From positions 2,356,001 through 2,420,000 of the forward strand of contig NZ_JAHVAO010000001.1 in the NCBI RefSeq assembly GCF_019264345.1: DNA of 64,000 nt, read 5' to 3'. Below the pieces are notes generated by a model, which was given only the letters and a program-made list of their open reading frames with translations, searched no databases and was not told where the DNA came from. This stretch comes from Marinobacter arenosus (GTDB lineage Bacteria; Pseudomonadota; Gammaproteobacteria; Pseudomonadales; Oleiphilaceae). Within the stretch, counting starts at the first letter, position 1. The number at the start of each line of letters is the position of its first letter. Of the stretch, positions 45,007 to 54,087 are shown piece by piece. A program made the position numbers and the translations under genes.

Positions 45007-45360
45007 TCAGTGGCTGATCATCCAGGGCCGCATGGAGGGGAACATTTTCTTCCCGTCGGCGGTGTAGAACAGCATCGACTTGCCAGGCTTCGGGGAACCA
45101 CAACCGCAACTGCGGCTGTGCTCCTGGTCGTGGGCCCGGCGGTCGGCGGTGGAAAACACCGGTTCGTGCCGGGATTTTTCATTCCGGTCCTGGGCCGCCC
45201 GGTTGGCCGGGTCCATGGCCGCAATGTGCGACGGCAACACGATCACCCGGGGCGACAGCACCTTGCAGGTGGGGCATTCCGCCGGCTTGGCGGCGTCGTC
45301 CATGGTGGCCAGGGTGTTGAACAGGCCGTGCTCCCGGCACTTGTAGTCATACACGGGCAT
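45007..45360 (-). CDS. fmdB: FmdB-family zinc-ribbon protein
   Basis: A 117-aa cytosolic protein with a FmdB-type zinc ribbon: MPVYDYKCREHGLF followed by AECPTCK about residues 27-34, then a Lys/Ser linker and a second Cys-rich patch (SRSCGCGSPKPGK). FmdB proteins accompany formamidase genes and were proposed as regulators; the molecular role is unproven. It starts 5 bp after fmdA and is the last gene of the operon. Confidence 0.85.
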   Translation of the reverse strand: MPVYDYKCREHGLFNTLATMDDAAKPAECPTCKVLSPRVIVLPSHIAAMDPANRAAQDRNEKSRHEPVFSTADRRAHDQEHSRSCGCGSPKPGKSMLFYTADGKKMFPSMRPWMISH

Positions 45361-45365
45361 GGCGG

Positions 45366-46598
45366 TTACTCCTTATCTTTCGACAGGGGTACGTCCATGC
45401 CGCCACTGACTTTCTTCTGGGGACCATCGGCCGACGGGTTGATGTCGAAGTCGAAGATGCCGGTGGGCAGCCAGAGCGTGGCGCAGGCGTTGGGGATGTC
45501 CACCACACCGCTGATATGGCCTTCCACCGGCGCGCAGCCGAGGATCGCGTAGGCCTGGGCCCTGGTGTAACCGAACTTGGTCATGTATTCGATGGCGTTC
45601 AGGCAGGCCTGGCGATAGGCCACGTGCACGTCGAGGTAATGCTGGCCGCCGTCTTCGTCCACCGAGATGCCTTCGAAGATCACGTAGTCGTCGTAGCGGG
45701 GCTTGATCGGGCTGGGCTTGAACACCGGGTTCTTGATGCCGTATTTCTTCACGCCGTCCTTGATCAGGTTCACCCGCAGGTGGATCCAGCCAGCCATTTC
45801 GATGGCGCCACAGAAGGTGATCTCACCGTCGCCCTGGCTGAAGTGCAGGTCGCCCACGGACAGGCCGGCGCCGTCCACGTACACCGGGAAATACACCTTG
45901 GAACCCCGGGACAGGTCCTTGATGTCGCAGTTCCCGCCGTGCTCTCGCGGCGGCACGGTGCGGGCGGCTTCCGCGCCGGCGGCCTTGGCGGCCTCACCGC
46001 GCATCTGGCCCATGTGGGCGGTCTCGCCGTTCGGCAGGGTGGCCAGCTCAGGCACCCGCTCCGGGTCGGTGGCCACCAGGCCGGCTTCCCGCTTGTTCCA
46101 GGTCTCCAGCAGTTCCTTGGAGGGCAGGCAGCCGATCAGGCCCGGGTGAATCAGGCCGGCGAATTCCACGTTCGGAATGTGGCGGGATTTGGTGAACATG
46201 CCGTTGAAGTCCCAGATGGATTTCTGGGCCTCCGGGAAGTGTTCGGTCAGGAAGCCACCGCCGTTCTGCTTGGAGAAGAACCCGTTGAAGCCCCACTGGC
46301 TCTCTTCGAAGGTGCCGATGTCGAGGATGTCCACTTCCAGCAGGTCGCCGGGCTCCGCGCCCTCAACCCCGATCGGGCCAGACAGGAAGTGCACCTGGCT
46401 GAGGTCCACATCGCGCACATCGTCGGCGCTGTCGTCGTTCTTGATCTGGCCGCCGGTCCAGTCATAGCACTCGACGATGAAGTCATCACCGGGTTTGACG
46501 GTGGCCACCAGGGGAATGTCCGGGTGCCAGCGGTTGTGGATTTTGTCGTTCTCATAGGCCGACTTGTTCAGATCAATCTTGATTATGGTTTCAGCCAT
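45366..46598 (-). CDS. fmdA: Formamidase/acetamidase FmdA
   Basis: A 410-aa cytosolic amidase of the FmdA_AmdA family (not related to AmiE): NKSAYENDKIHNRWHPDIPLVATVKPGDDF opening, LHFSQGDGEITFCGAIEMAG in the middle and CAPVEGHISGVVDIPNACATLWLP near the end. It hydrolyses formamide (perhaps acetamide) to ammonia and formate. Its promoter region holds a copy of the CTACGTCATTYGACGYATT motif. A 101-bp gap separates it from the AAA+ gene, so it may have a second promoter. Confidence 0.92.
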   Translation of the reverse strand: MAETIIKIDLNKSAYENDKIHNRWHPDIPLVATVKPGDDFIVECYDWTGGQIKNDDSADDVRDVDLSQVHFLSGPIGVEGAEPGDLLEVDILDIGTFEESQWGFNGFFSKQNGGGFLTEHFPEAQKSIWDFNGMFTKSRHIPNVEFAGLIHPGLIGCLPSKELLETWNKREAGLVATDPERVPELATLPNGETAHMGQMRGEAAKAAGAEAARTVPPREHGGNCDIKDLSRGSKVYFPVYVDGAGLSVGDLHFSQGDGEITFCGAIEMAGWIHLRVNLIKDGVKKYGIKNPVFKPSPIKPRYDDYVIFEGISVDEDGGQHYLDVHVAYRQACLNAIEYMTKFGYTRAQAYAILGCAPVEGHISGVVDIPNACATLWLPTGIFDFDINPSADGPQKKVSGGMDVPLSKDKE

Positions 46599-46695
46599 AA
46601 CGGGCGCTCCTTGGTCTTGGCTTACACGTTTAGGTAACGGCTTTACTATCCGAAATCCGGTGCCGGCGAGGTATTCGCGAAATGCCCCCGGTGCC

Positions 46696-46711
46696 TACGT
46701 CATTCGACGTA
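46696..46711. promoter_or_regulatory. Perfect inverted repeat TACGTC-ATTC-GACGTA upstream of fmdA
   Basis: The arms TACGTC and GACGTA are perfect complements around ATTC. The site overlaps the end of the AAA+ gene and lies about 100 bp upstream of the fmdA ATG. It is one of only two copies of the longer motif CTACGTCATTYGACGYATT seen in the window; the other is in the urtA/sensor divergent region (53898-53913). Candidate operator of the LuxR-type regulator. Confidence 0.6.
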
Positions 46712-47743
46712 TTGGTACACGGTGACGGCCCTGCCCTTCAGGCCGGCCTCAAACCGGTGGCAGTTCGGATAGGCCAGCAGTGCCCGGGCCACGGCCGGCT
46801 CCAGGCGCTGACGGAAGGCCCGCAACAGTTCCCGGGCGCCGTAACGGGCGTCGTAGCCCCGGCACAGGTCCGCGCGCAGGTCGGGCGACACGGTGAGTTC
46901 GGCGTGCTTTTTGGCCAGACGGCGATTGAGGCCCGCCAGCTCGATGTCCAGCAGGGCTTCCAGCCAGTTGTCGGAAAGCGGGTTATAGGTGAGGATCTGG
47001 TCGATCCGATTGAGGAATTCCGGATCGAAATGTCGTCGCAACGCAGCATCGCGAATGGCCTCGCCCTTACCGGGCGATAACCCGAGCCAGCGGCGCCAGC
47101 TCTTTTGGTAATGCTGCAGATGGGCTTCGGCGTCCAGGGCGCCGGCGTTGCTGGTCATGAAAATCAGGGTGTTGCGAAAGTCGATCTCGCGGTTGCCGGA
47201 GGGGAAGACCAGGCGGCCGGTGTCCAGCACGTTGAGCAGGGTACGAACCACCTCCTTGCTGGCCTTTTCAATTTCATCGAACAGCACAATGCCGGGTTTG
47301 CTGAATGACCCCTGAACCTTGTCCAGATCGAACAGGCTGTGGCCTTCCTTGCTGCCCACATAGCCTGGTGGTGCCCCGGTGAGGGCGGCGGCGTAGTGCT
47401 CCTGGGCCAGGGTGTTCATGTCGATGCGGCACAGACCATCGCGGTTGCCGTGAATCGCCTCGGCGATAAGACGCACGGTCTCCGTCTTGCCGACACCGGT
47501 GGGCCCCAGGAACAGGTGCACTGCCAGCGGCCGGTTGTCCTCGCCGATGTCGGCCTTCACCCTCACCAGCATGGCTTCCATGGTCGCGAGGGCCTCTTCC
47601 TGGCCGACGATGTTGTCCCGCAGGCGGGCCATGACGGCCTCGGGCTCGAAGCGGAACCGGGAAACACGAACCGGGCCTGAAGCGGCCCGGTTCTTTGCAA
47701 TGGACTCCCGGTTGGCTTCCAGCCGTTCGTTGATAAACGGCAT
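46700..47743 (-). CDS. Clp/Hsp100-like AAA+ ATPase
   Basis: A 347-aa AAA+ protein. HLFLGPTGVGKTETVR is Walker A (near residue 80), GIVLFDEIEKASKEVV Walker B, IFMTSNAGALD sensor 1, FDPEFLNRIDQIL the arginine finger region and the C-terminal YGARELLRAFRQRLEPAVA the ClpB-D2-like small domain. It has no N-domain or second AAA module and no ClpP loop, so it is a single-module remodeller. It sits between amiE and fmdA in an operon for amide use. Its client is unknown; a role in amidase assembly or transport control would be reasonable. Confidence 0.86.
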   Translation of the reverse strand: MPFINERLEANRESIAKNRAASGPVRVSRFRFEPEAVMARLRDNIVGQEEALATMEAMLVRVKADIGEDNRPLAVHLFLGPTGVGKTETVRLIAEAIHGNRDGLCRIDMNTLAQEHYAAALTGAPPGYVGSKEGHSLFDLDKVQGSFSKPGIVLFDEIEKASKEVVRTLLNVLDTGRLVFPSGNREIDFRNTLIFMTSNAGALDAEAHLQHYQKSWRRWLGLSPGKGEAIRDAALRRHFDPEFLNRIDQILTYNPLSDNWLEALLDIELAGLNRRLAKKHAELTVSPDLRADLCRGYDARYGARELLRAFRQRLEPAVARALLAYPNCHRFEAGLKGRAVTVYQYVE

Positions 47744-47758
47744 CAGTGCCTCCCGGGC

Positions 47759-48805
47759 TTAGGCCCCTGCGGATTTTTCCTTGCCGTCGAACGGCAGCTC
47801 GCCGACTGGGCACTCGGCGGTACCGACGGTCTTGCGGGTCATGGCCTCCACATTCTCCTGCGCTTTCTGGGCGTCCATCACCCAGGTGCGGTAGAACTCG
47901 AACGGGCAGTCGGCCACGCCCTTGTCGCCATCACCGGAGGCATGCACGCCGGTGTAGCCCCGGTGCAGCAGCTTGAACAGGTGGTTCTGGGACTGGTCGT
48001 TGGCGCGGGCATCGCGGATCTGGCTGACCGAGAGCTGGGCGTACTGCACGCCCATGTCTTCCTCGCCGCACTCACCCAGGGTGCGGCCGTCGAAGCCGAT
48101 GATCGCCGAGTGGCCAAAGTAGGAATAGACGCCGTCAAAGCCGGAGGCGTTGGCCACGGCCACGTAGCAGTTGTTGGCCCAGGCCATGCTCTTGGCCATC
48201 ATGATCTGCTGTTCCTTGGCCGGGTACATGTAGCCCTGGCAGCGCACGATCAGCTCCGCCCCCTTCATGGCGCAGTCGCGCCAGATTTCCGGGTAGTTGC
48301 CGTCGTCGCAGATGATCAGGCTGATCTTCATGCCCTTGGGGCCTTCGGTGACGTAGGTGGTGTCACCGGGATACCAGCCTTCGATGGGGCACCAGGGAAT
48401 GCACTTGCGGTACTTCTGGACGATCTCGCCCTCGTTGTTGATCAAAACCAGGGTGTTGTAGGGCGCCTTTTTCGGGTGCTCCTCGTGGCGCTCGCCGGTC
48501 AGGGAGAACACGCCCCAGGTGTTGGCCTCTCGACAGGCGGCGGCGAAGATGGCGGTCTCGTCGCCGGGAATGGTGGCGGCGGTTTCCATCATCTCGTCGT
48601 TGTCGTACATGATGCCCATGGTGCTGTATTCCGGGAACACCACCAGGTCCATGCCCGGCAGGCCCACCTTCATGCCCTTGATCATGTCCGCGATCCGGCG
48701 GGCGTTGGCGAGCACATCGTCCCGGGTGTGCAGCCGGGGCATCTTGTAGTTCACCACCGCCACGCCGACGGTGTCGTTACTGCTGGATATATCACCGTGT
48801 CTCAT
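47759..48805 (-). CDS. amiE: Aliphatic amidase AmiE
   Basis: A 348-aa nitrilase-superfamily amidase that hydrolyses acetamide, propionamide and similar to ammonia and acid in the cytosol. The sequence opens [21 protein letters not shown], as in Pseudomonas aeruginosa AmiE, with the catalytic triad in VFPEYS (Glu), [14 protein letters not shown] (Lys) and [11 protein letters not shown] (Cys). The ATG at 48805 has GAGGAG upstream and equals the family N-terminus. No amiC or amiR genes are seen; a different sensor (permease-kinase) is nearby. Confidence 0.95.
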   Translation of the reverse strand: MRHGDISSSNDTVGVAVVNYKMPRLHTRDDVLANARRIADMIKGMKVGLPGMDLVVFPEYSTMGIMYDNDEMMETAATIPGDETAIFAAACREANTWGVFSLTGERHEEHPKKAPYNTLVLINNEGEIVQKYRKCIPWCPIEGWYPGDTTYVTEGPKGMKISLIICDDGNYPEIWRDCAMKGAELIVRCQGYMYPAKEQQIMMAKSMAWANNCYVAVANASGFDGVYSYFGHSAIIGFDGRTLGECGEEDMGVQYAQLSVSQIRDARANDQSQNHLFKLLHRGYTGVHASGDGDKGVADCPFEFYRTWVMDAQKAQENVEAMTRKTVGTAECPVGELPFDGKEKSAGA

Positions 48806-48818
48806 GTTTATCTCCTCG

Positions 48819-49508
48819 TTACACCGCCAGATAGCTGGCAATCTTGTCCTGGTCCGCTTCCGCCCGGCTCTCTTCGTGCACGATGGCACCCTTCTCGATC
48901 ACCAGAATCCGGTCGGCCGCATCCATCACGAAGCTCAGCACCTGCTCCGACACCACAATGGACAACCCCCGCTCATCGCGGATGCGCCGCAGGGTCTGGG
49001 CGATGTCCTTGATGATGTTGGGCTGGATGCCTTCGGTGGGTTCGTCGAGCAGCAGCACCTTGGGCCGGGTGGCCAGCGCCCGGGCGATGGCCAGCTGTTG
49101 CTGTTGGCCGCCGGACAGGTTGCCGCCGCGACGGTTCTGCATTTCCTTGAGCACCGGGAACAGTTCGTACAGGTCCTCCGGCACCTTCTTCTCCCCCACC
49201 GCGGCCAGGCCGGTCTCGATGTTTTCCCGCACCGTCAGGGTGGGAAAGATCATCCGCCCCTGGGGCACGAAGCCGATGCCGGCGCGCACCCGCTGGAAGC
49301 TCTTCAGGCTGGAAAGATCGGTGCCGTCCAGGCTGACTTCACCTCCTTTTGTGGGCGTCATCCCCACCAGGGATTTCATCAGCGTGGTCTTGCCCATGCC
49401 GTTACGGCCCACCACGGCGACGATTTCGTTCTTTGCCACATCGAGGTTCAGGTCATCGATGATGGTGCTCTGGCCATAGGCCACCGAATGATGTTTTACG
49501 TTCAGCAT
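48819..49508 (-). CDS. urtE: Urea/amide ABC transporter ATPase UrtE
   Basis: A 229-aa ABC ATPase of the branched-chain/urea type (LivF-like): Walker [12 protein letters not shown], signature [17 protein letters not shown], Walker [14 protein letters not shown], and an H-loop replaced by VVSEQVLSF as usual in UrtE. It is 2 bp after urtD and 13 bp before amiE. It should drive uptake with UrtD. Confidence 0.92.
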   Translation of the reverse strand: MLNVKHHSVAYGQSTIIDDLNLDVAKNEIVAVVGRNGMGKTTLMKSLVGMTPTKGGEVSLDGTDLSSLKSFQRVRAGIGFVPQGRMIFPTLTVRENIETGLAAVGEKKVPEDLYELFPVLKEMQNRRGGNLSGGQQQQLAIARALATRPKVLLLDEPTEGIQPNIIKDIAQTLRRIRDERGLSIVVSEQVLSFVMDAADRILVIEKGAIVHEESRAEADQDKIASYLAV

Positions 49509-49510
49509 GA

Positions 49511-50269
49511 TCAGTGCCCCAGGTAGACTTCGATGACTTTCGGGTCCGATTTCACGTGCTCGATGGACCCTTCTGAGAGAACCTTGCCCTGATGCATGAC
49601 GGTGACCCGGTCGGCGATGTCGCCGACGAACTGCATGTCATGCTCGATCACCAGCACCGTGTGGTCCTTGGTGATCACCTTGAGCAGTTCGGCGGTTTTC
49701 TTGCGCTCGGCCACCGACATGCCGGCCACCGGCTCATCCAGCATCAGCAAGTCCGGTTTCTGGATCAGCAGCATGCCGATCTCCAGCCACTGCTTCTGGC
49801 CGTGGCTGAGCATGGCCGCCGGCTGGTCCAGGGCATCGGAGAGGAAGATGGTTTCCGCCACCTCCTCCACCGCCTCGATCACCGCCGGGTCGCGCTTGAA
49901 CGCCAGCGCGCCCATCACGCTGTGGCCCCGGGGAAACGACAGCTCCAGGTTCTCGAACACGGTCAGGTCCTCGAACACCGAGGGGGTCTGGAACTTGCGC
50001 CCGACCCCGTTGTGGACGATCTGGTGCTCCTTGAGTTTGGTCAGCTCCTTGCCGGCGAACTTGATGGACCCGGCCGTGGCCTTGGTCTTGCCGCAGATCA
50101 GGTCCAGCACCGTGGTCTTGCCGGCACCGTTCGGGCCGATGATGACCCGGATTTCCTTGGGGTCGAGGTAGAACGAGAGGTCATCCACGGCCTTGAAGCC
50201 GTCGAAGGACACGGTGAGCCCCTCCACCGCCAGCAGGAAGTCATTGCTCTTGGATTTGGCTGCGTTCAT
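49511..50269 (-). CDS. urtD: Urea/amide ABC transporter ATPase UrtD
   Basis: A 252-aa ABC ATPase of the LivG-like type: Walker A GPNGAGKTTVLDLICG, signature MLSHGQKQWLEIGMLL (the SHGQ variant typical of UrtD), Walker B LLMLDEPVAGMS and IEHDMQFV with the switch His. The start codon overlaps the urtC stop by one base (TGATG), a sign of translational coupling. Confidence 0.93.
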   Translation of the reverse strand: MNAAKSKSNDFLLAVEGLTVSFDGFKAVDDLSFYLDPKEIRVIIGPNGAGKTTVLDLICGKTKATAGSIKFAGKELTKLKEHQIVHNGVGRKFQTPSVFEDLTVFENLELSFPRGHSVMGALAFKRDPAVIEAVEEVAETIFLSDALDQPAAMLSHGQKQWLEIGMLLIQKPDLLMLDEPVAGMSVAERKKTAELLKVITKDHTVLVIEHDMQFVGDIADRVTVMHQGKVLSEGSIEHVKSDPKVIEVYLGH

Positions 50270-51489
50270 CAGGATTTCTCCGGGCTGTAGTGATCAAGCA
50301 TCGGGTCGTAGTCATGCGCTTCCTTCGCCTCAACCGCCGGCTTGCGCGCCTCGGCGGTTGGCTCGGGCTCGGATACCGGCTGGGCCTCGGCCTTGGACTT
50401 ACGCTTGAACAGGCGCTCTTCCAGCGGCATCACGTAGCTCTGGTAAAGGCCGGCCAGACCGTTCGGGAACGCCAGTACCACGCCGATGAACAGGGCACCC
50501 ATGGCGAAAGGCCAGAGTTCCGGGAAGGATTCCGAGAAACCACTCTTGGCCGCGTTCACCAGAAGCGCGCCGTAGACCGCACCGAGGATCGACAACCGCC
50601 CACCGAGGGCACAGAAGATGACCATCTCGATGGAGGCGACGATGCCGATGAACGACGGCGACATGAAGCCGACGATCAGAGTGAACAGCGCGCCGCCGAT
50701 GCCGGCGAAAGCCGCGGCCAGGCAGAACACGAAGATCTTGAAGGCGGCGACGTCATAGCCGGAGAAACGCACCCGGTTTTCCTGGGCGTTCATGGCCACC
50801 AGGATGCGGCCGAGCTTGCGGTTCTGGACCAGCCGGGCCACGAACAGGCACAGGAACAGCATGCCCACGCAGATAAAGTACAGGGTGGTTTTCGCCGCAT
50901 CGCTGCGGATGTCCCAGCCCATCAGGGTCTGCAGGTCGGTAATGCCGTTCACGCCACCGGTGTAACCCTGCTGCCCGATGATCAGGATGGTCAGGATCGC
51001 GGCGATGGCCTGGGTGATGATGGCGAAGTACACGCCACCCACCCGCCGGGTGAACATGGCCAGGCCGATGATGAAGGCCAGCAGCATGGGCACTCCGATC
51101 ACCGCCAGCAGGGTGAAGGAGAAGCTGTGGAACGGTTCCCAGAACCACGGCAGTTCGGTGAGCTGGTTCCAGTCCATGAAATCCGGAATGCCGGGTGTGG
51201 ACTGGATGGCGGTGGCCTCCGGCGTGGAGGCCTCCAGCTTCAGGAACATCGCCATGCAGTAGCCGCCAAGGCCGAAGAACACGCCCTGGCCCAGGCTGAG
51301 AATGCCGGCCTTGCCCCAGCACATCACCAGGCCGATGGCCACGAAGGCGTAGGTCAGGTACTTGCCCACCATGTTCAGGCGGAAGGGGTCGAGCGCCAGC
51401 GGCAGGATGACCACCAGCAGGGCGGCCAGCGCGAGGTAATACAGCCCCTCGCGGGAGGAAAACCATTTCAATGGGGATGAACTCTTCAT
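50269..51489 (-). CDS. urtC: Urea/amide ABC transporter permease UrtC
   Basis: A 406-aa inner-membrane permease of the LivM type with about ten helices (YYLALAALLVVILPLAL, YLTYAFVAIGLVMCWGKAGILSLGQGVFFGLGGYC and so on) and the conserved block RLVQNRKLGRILVAMNAQENRVRFSGYD. The cytosolic tail is long, charged and Pro/Glu-rich. It starts 9 bp after urtB. Confidence 0.93.
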   Translation of the reverse strand: MKSSSPLKWFSSREGLYYLALAALLVVILPLALDPFRLNMVGKYLTYAFVAIGLVMCWGKAGILSLGQGVFFGLGGYCMAMFLKLEASTPEATAIQSTPGIPDFMDWNQLTELPWFWEPFHSFSFTLLAVIGVPMLLAFIIGLAMFTRRVGGVYFAIITQAIAAILTILIIGQQGYTGGVNGITDLQTLMGWDIRSDAAKTTLYFICVGMLFLCLFVARLVQNRKLGRILVAMNAQENRVRFSGYDVAAFKIFVFCLAAAFAGIGGALFTLIVGFMSPSFIGIVASIEMVIFCALGGRLSILGAVYGALLVNAAKSGFSESFPELWPFAMGALFIGVVLAFPNGLAGLYQSYVMPLEERLFKRKSKAEAQPVSEPEPTAEARKPAVEAKEAHDYDPMLDHYSPEKS

Positions 51490-51498
51490 GACAATCTC

Positions 51499-52425
51499 CT
51501 AGCGACGGACCTTGAGGGCCATGAGTCCTTCCGGACGCAGCATCAGGATGCCGACAACGACCAGCAGGGTGAGGACCTTGGCCATGGAACCACTGAGGAA
51601 GAACTCCATGGTGGACTGGGCCTGGGAGATGCCGAAGGCCGACACAATGGTGCCGATCAGGCTCTGGGCGCCGCCAAACACGACCACCAGGAAGGTGTCG
51701 ACGATGTAGGCCTGGCCGGATGACGGGCCGGTGGAGCCGATCATGGTGAACGCCGCACCGGCGATGCCGGCAATGCCACAGCCAAGGGCAAAGGTGGCGC
51801 GGTCGATGCCGGCGCTGTTGATGCCCACCGCTTCCGCCATGGGGCGGTTCTGGACCACGGCCCGCACTTTCTTGCCGTAGCCGGAGCGGTACATCAACAG
51901 GTAGACGCCGACGGCGATGGAGAGCGCGATGATCATCACGAACAGACCATTGATCGGCAGCTCCACCAGGTCGGTTACCTGGAACGCCCCCATCATCCAC
52001 TCGGGCAGTTCCACGCCCACTTCGCGGGCGCCGAAGATGGAGCGGTAGGCCTGCTGCATGATCAGGCTGAGGCCCCAGGTGGCCAGGAGCGTGTCGAGGG
52101 GCCGGTGGTAGAGTCGCCGTATCATGAGCCATTCGACGAGCGCACCCAGTGCGGCACAGATCAGGAAGGCCAGTATCATGGCGACGAAGAAGTACCCGCC
52201 GAACAGGCTGGGCAGGTAGCTCTGGAAGAAACCCGAGGTCAGGTAGGTGGTGTAGGCGCCGAGGATCATGAACTCCCCGTGGGCCATATTGATGACACCC
52301 ATCTGACCGAAGATGATGGCCAGGCCCATTGCCATCAGTACGAACACTGAAAACAGGGAGAGCCCGGCAAACCCCTGCATGGCAAATATCGACATCAATT
52401 CACTGCTGGTGTAGCCATCGAACAT
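51499..52425 (-). CDS. urtB: Urea/amide ABC transporter permease UrtB
   Basis: A 308-aa inner-membrane permease of the LivH type: VFVLMAMGLAIIFGQMGVINMAHGEFMILGAY opening, TLLATWGLSLIMQQAYRSIFGAREVGVELPEW with the family Arg-Glu block and NRPMAEAVGINSAGIDRATFALG. It pairs with UrtC. GGGGAG precedes the ATG. It is separated from urtA by an 83-bp gap with a strong hairpin, so it may be expressed at lower level than the binding protein. Confidence 0.93.
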   Translation of the reverse strand: MFDGYTSSELMSIFAMQGFAGLSLFSVFVLMAMGLAIIFGQMGVINMAHGEFMILGAYTTYLTSGFFQSYLPSLFGGYFFVAMILAFLICAALGALVEWLMIRRLYHRPLDTLLATWGLSLIMQQAYRSIFGAREVGVELPEWMMGAFQVTDLVELPINGLFVMIIALSIAVGVYLLMYRSGYGKKVRAVVQNRPMAEAVGINSAGIDRATFALGCGIAGIAGAAFTMIGSTGPSSGQAYIVDTFLVVVFGGAQSLIGTIVSAFGISQAQSTMEFFLSGSMAKVLTLLVVVGILMLRPEGLMALKVRR

Positions 52426-52477
52426 GACCCTTACTCCCCTTCAAACCAACATGCTTTGCGTTGTGGAGGCGGTGGCT

Positions 52478-52499
52478 GCCGGCGCACGGAGGCGCCGGC
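52478..52499 (-). repeat. Strong hairpin between urtA and urtB
   Basis: GCCGGCGC / GCGCCGGC with a 6-nt loop lies 9 bp past the urtA stop. With no T-run, it is more likely an mRNA-stabilising or attenuating stem that raises binding protein over permease, as common for solute-binding proteins. Confidence 0.6.
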
Positions 52500-52508
52500 C
52501 ATCCACAC

Positions 52509-53777
52509 TTACTGGTAGCCTTCCGGGAACGGGTCCGGCTCCATCAGCTCGTCGGTCTCGTAAACCACCTGGTACTGGCCGTCGGTCTGGGCACGGCCGA
52601 TGCGGGTCTTGGACCAGAGGTGGTGGTTCTCGTGAATGCGCACGTAGCCTTCCGGTGCCTTCTTGAACTCGATGCCAGCGAAGACTTCGCGGATCTTGTC
52701 GATGTCGAAGGAGCCGGCCTTCTCGACCGCCGCTTTCCACAACCAGGGGCCGAGGTAGGCCGCCTGGGTGACGTCACCAATGACCATGTCGTCGCCGTAG
52801 GCTTCCTTGAACGCCTTGACGAATTCCTGGTTGTTGGGGTTGTCGAGGCTCTGGAAGTACTTCATGGAGGCGTAGATACCTTCCACGTTCTCACCACCGA
52901 TGCCGCGGATTTCGTCCTCGGTCACCGAGATGGTCAGCAGCAGGGGATCTTCCTCGGTGAAATCCACGCCGGCGGCCTTCATCTGCTTGTAGAAGGCGAC
53001 GTTGGAGCCACCCACAACCGAGGCGAAGATCACGTCCGGCTTCTTCAGCTTGATCTTGTTGATCACCGAGTTGAACTGGGTGTGGCCCAATGGGTAGTAC
53101 TCCTCACCCACGACCTTGAGGCCCAGCTTGTCGATGTGCTTGCGGGCGATCTTGTTGGAGGTGCGCGGCCAGATGTAGTCCGAACCGAGCAGGTAGAAGG
53201 TCTTGGCCCCCTTCTCCTTCACGGCCCAGTCGATACCCGCCAGGATCTGCTGGGTGGCTTCCTGGCCGGTGTAAATCACGTTCGGGGACTGCTCGAGGCC
53301 TTCGTAAAAGGTGGGGTAGTAGAGCATGCCGTTGTACTGCTCGATCACCGGCAGGATGGCCTTCCGGGACGCGGAGGTCCAGGCGCCGAAAATGGCGGCG
53401 ACGTCGTCCTGGCGCAGCAGTTTACGGGATTTCTCGGCAAACGTCGGCCAGTCACTGGCGCCGTCTTCCTGGACGTACTTGATCTCACGACCCAGCACGC
53501 CGCCGGAGGCGTTGATCTGTTCGATCGCCAGTTTTTCCGCCTGCACCGAGCCGATCTCACTGATTGCCATCGTGCCGGTGATGGAGTGCAGGATGCCGAC
53601 CGTGACGGTGTCATCGGTGACCGCCAACCCCGTGGTGTTGACCTCGTCGGTGCTCGGCACGGCCGCTTGCGCGGAGGTGGCCAGCATGACCGACGCCGCC
53701 AGTGTCATCAGGCTCTTTCGAAACCCGAGCCCCTTGCCTATCGACCGCCCACCGGCGGTTATCTCTGTCGTACCCAT
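52509..53777 (-). CDS. urtA: Urea/short-chain amide binding protein UrtA (FmdD-like)
   Basis: A 422-aa periplasmic binding protein of type 1 fold. The signal peptide ends ATSAQA-AVPS (about residue 38). The block VGILHSITGTMAISEIGSVQAEKLAIEQINASGGVLGREI is typical of UrtA and of the FmdD amide-binding proteins. IFGAWTSASRKAILPVIEQYNGMLYYPTFYEGLE lines the ligand site. It could bind urea, formamide or acetamide; the nearby amidases favour amides. GAGGAA precedes the ATG. First gene of the operon, divergent from the permease-kinase. Confidence 0.92.
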   Translation of the reverse strand: MGTTEITAGGRSIGKGLGFRKSLMTLAASVMLATSAQAAVPSTDEVNTTGLAVTDDTVTVGILHSITGTMAISEIGSVQAEKLAIEQINASGGVLGREIKYVQEDGASDWPTFAEKSRKLLRQDDVAAIFGAWTSASRKAILPVIEQYNGMLYYPTFYEGLEQSPNVIYTGQEATQQILAGIDWAVKEKGAKTFYLLGSDYIWPRTSNKIARKHIDKLGLKVVGEEYYPLGHTQFNSVINKIKLKKPDVIFASVVGGSNVAFYKQMKAAGVDFTEEDPLLLTISVTEDEIRGIGGENVEGIYASMKYFQSLDNPNNQEFVKAFKEAYGDDMVIGDVTQAAYLGPWLWKAAVEKAGSFDIDKIREVFAGIEFKKAPEGYVRIHENHHLWSKTRIGRAQTDGQYQVVYETDELMEPDPFPEGYQ

Positions 53778-53897
53778 GGTGATTCCTCGCAGTGGTTGAA
53801 AGCCGGTGCCGCGCTTCCTTGCGAAAGCACAGCGCCCACGTCAACCATTCTGCTCAGCCCCTTCATGGGTGCCCATTCGGCAATCACCCCAGCGCCC

Positions 53898-53913
53898 TAC
53901 GTCATTTGACGCA
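53898..53913. promoter_or_regulatory. Inverted repeat TACGTC-ATTT-GACGCA in the urtA/sensor divergent region
   Basis: Near-palindrome with one mismatch, in the 310-bp divergent gap. It sits 120 bp upstream of urtA and 175 bp upstream of the sensor gene. Together with the fmdA-upstream copy it matches CTACGTCATTYGACGYATT over 19 bases. The rest of the 310-bp gap shows no gene. Candidate operator. Confidence 0.6.
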
Positions 53914-54087
53914 TTCCGGTCCCCGGCCGAACCGGCTAAAACGCAGGTACACGAATTAAATGTCACCGCATCTCATCGCGCACCGGAGAATGGCACGGAA
54001 CTTGTTGAGGCTTTCAAATCCGGTGCGCGGAACCCCAAAACCGCCCCAAAACCGGGCATTTTCCCAGGTTACACAGGCAAGGCAGCG

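Noticed and set aside
53778..54087. Sigma-54 promoter upstream of urtA
   Set aside because: No GG-N10-GC element with the right flanks on the minus strand; nitrogen control by NtrC cannot be claimed from sequence.
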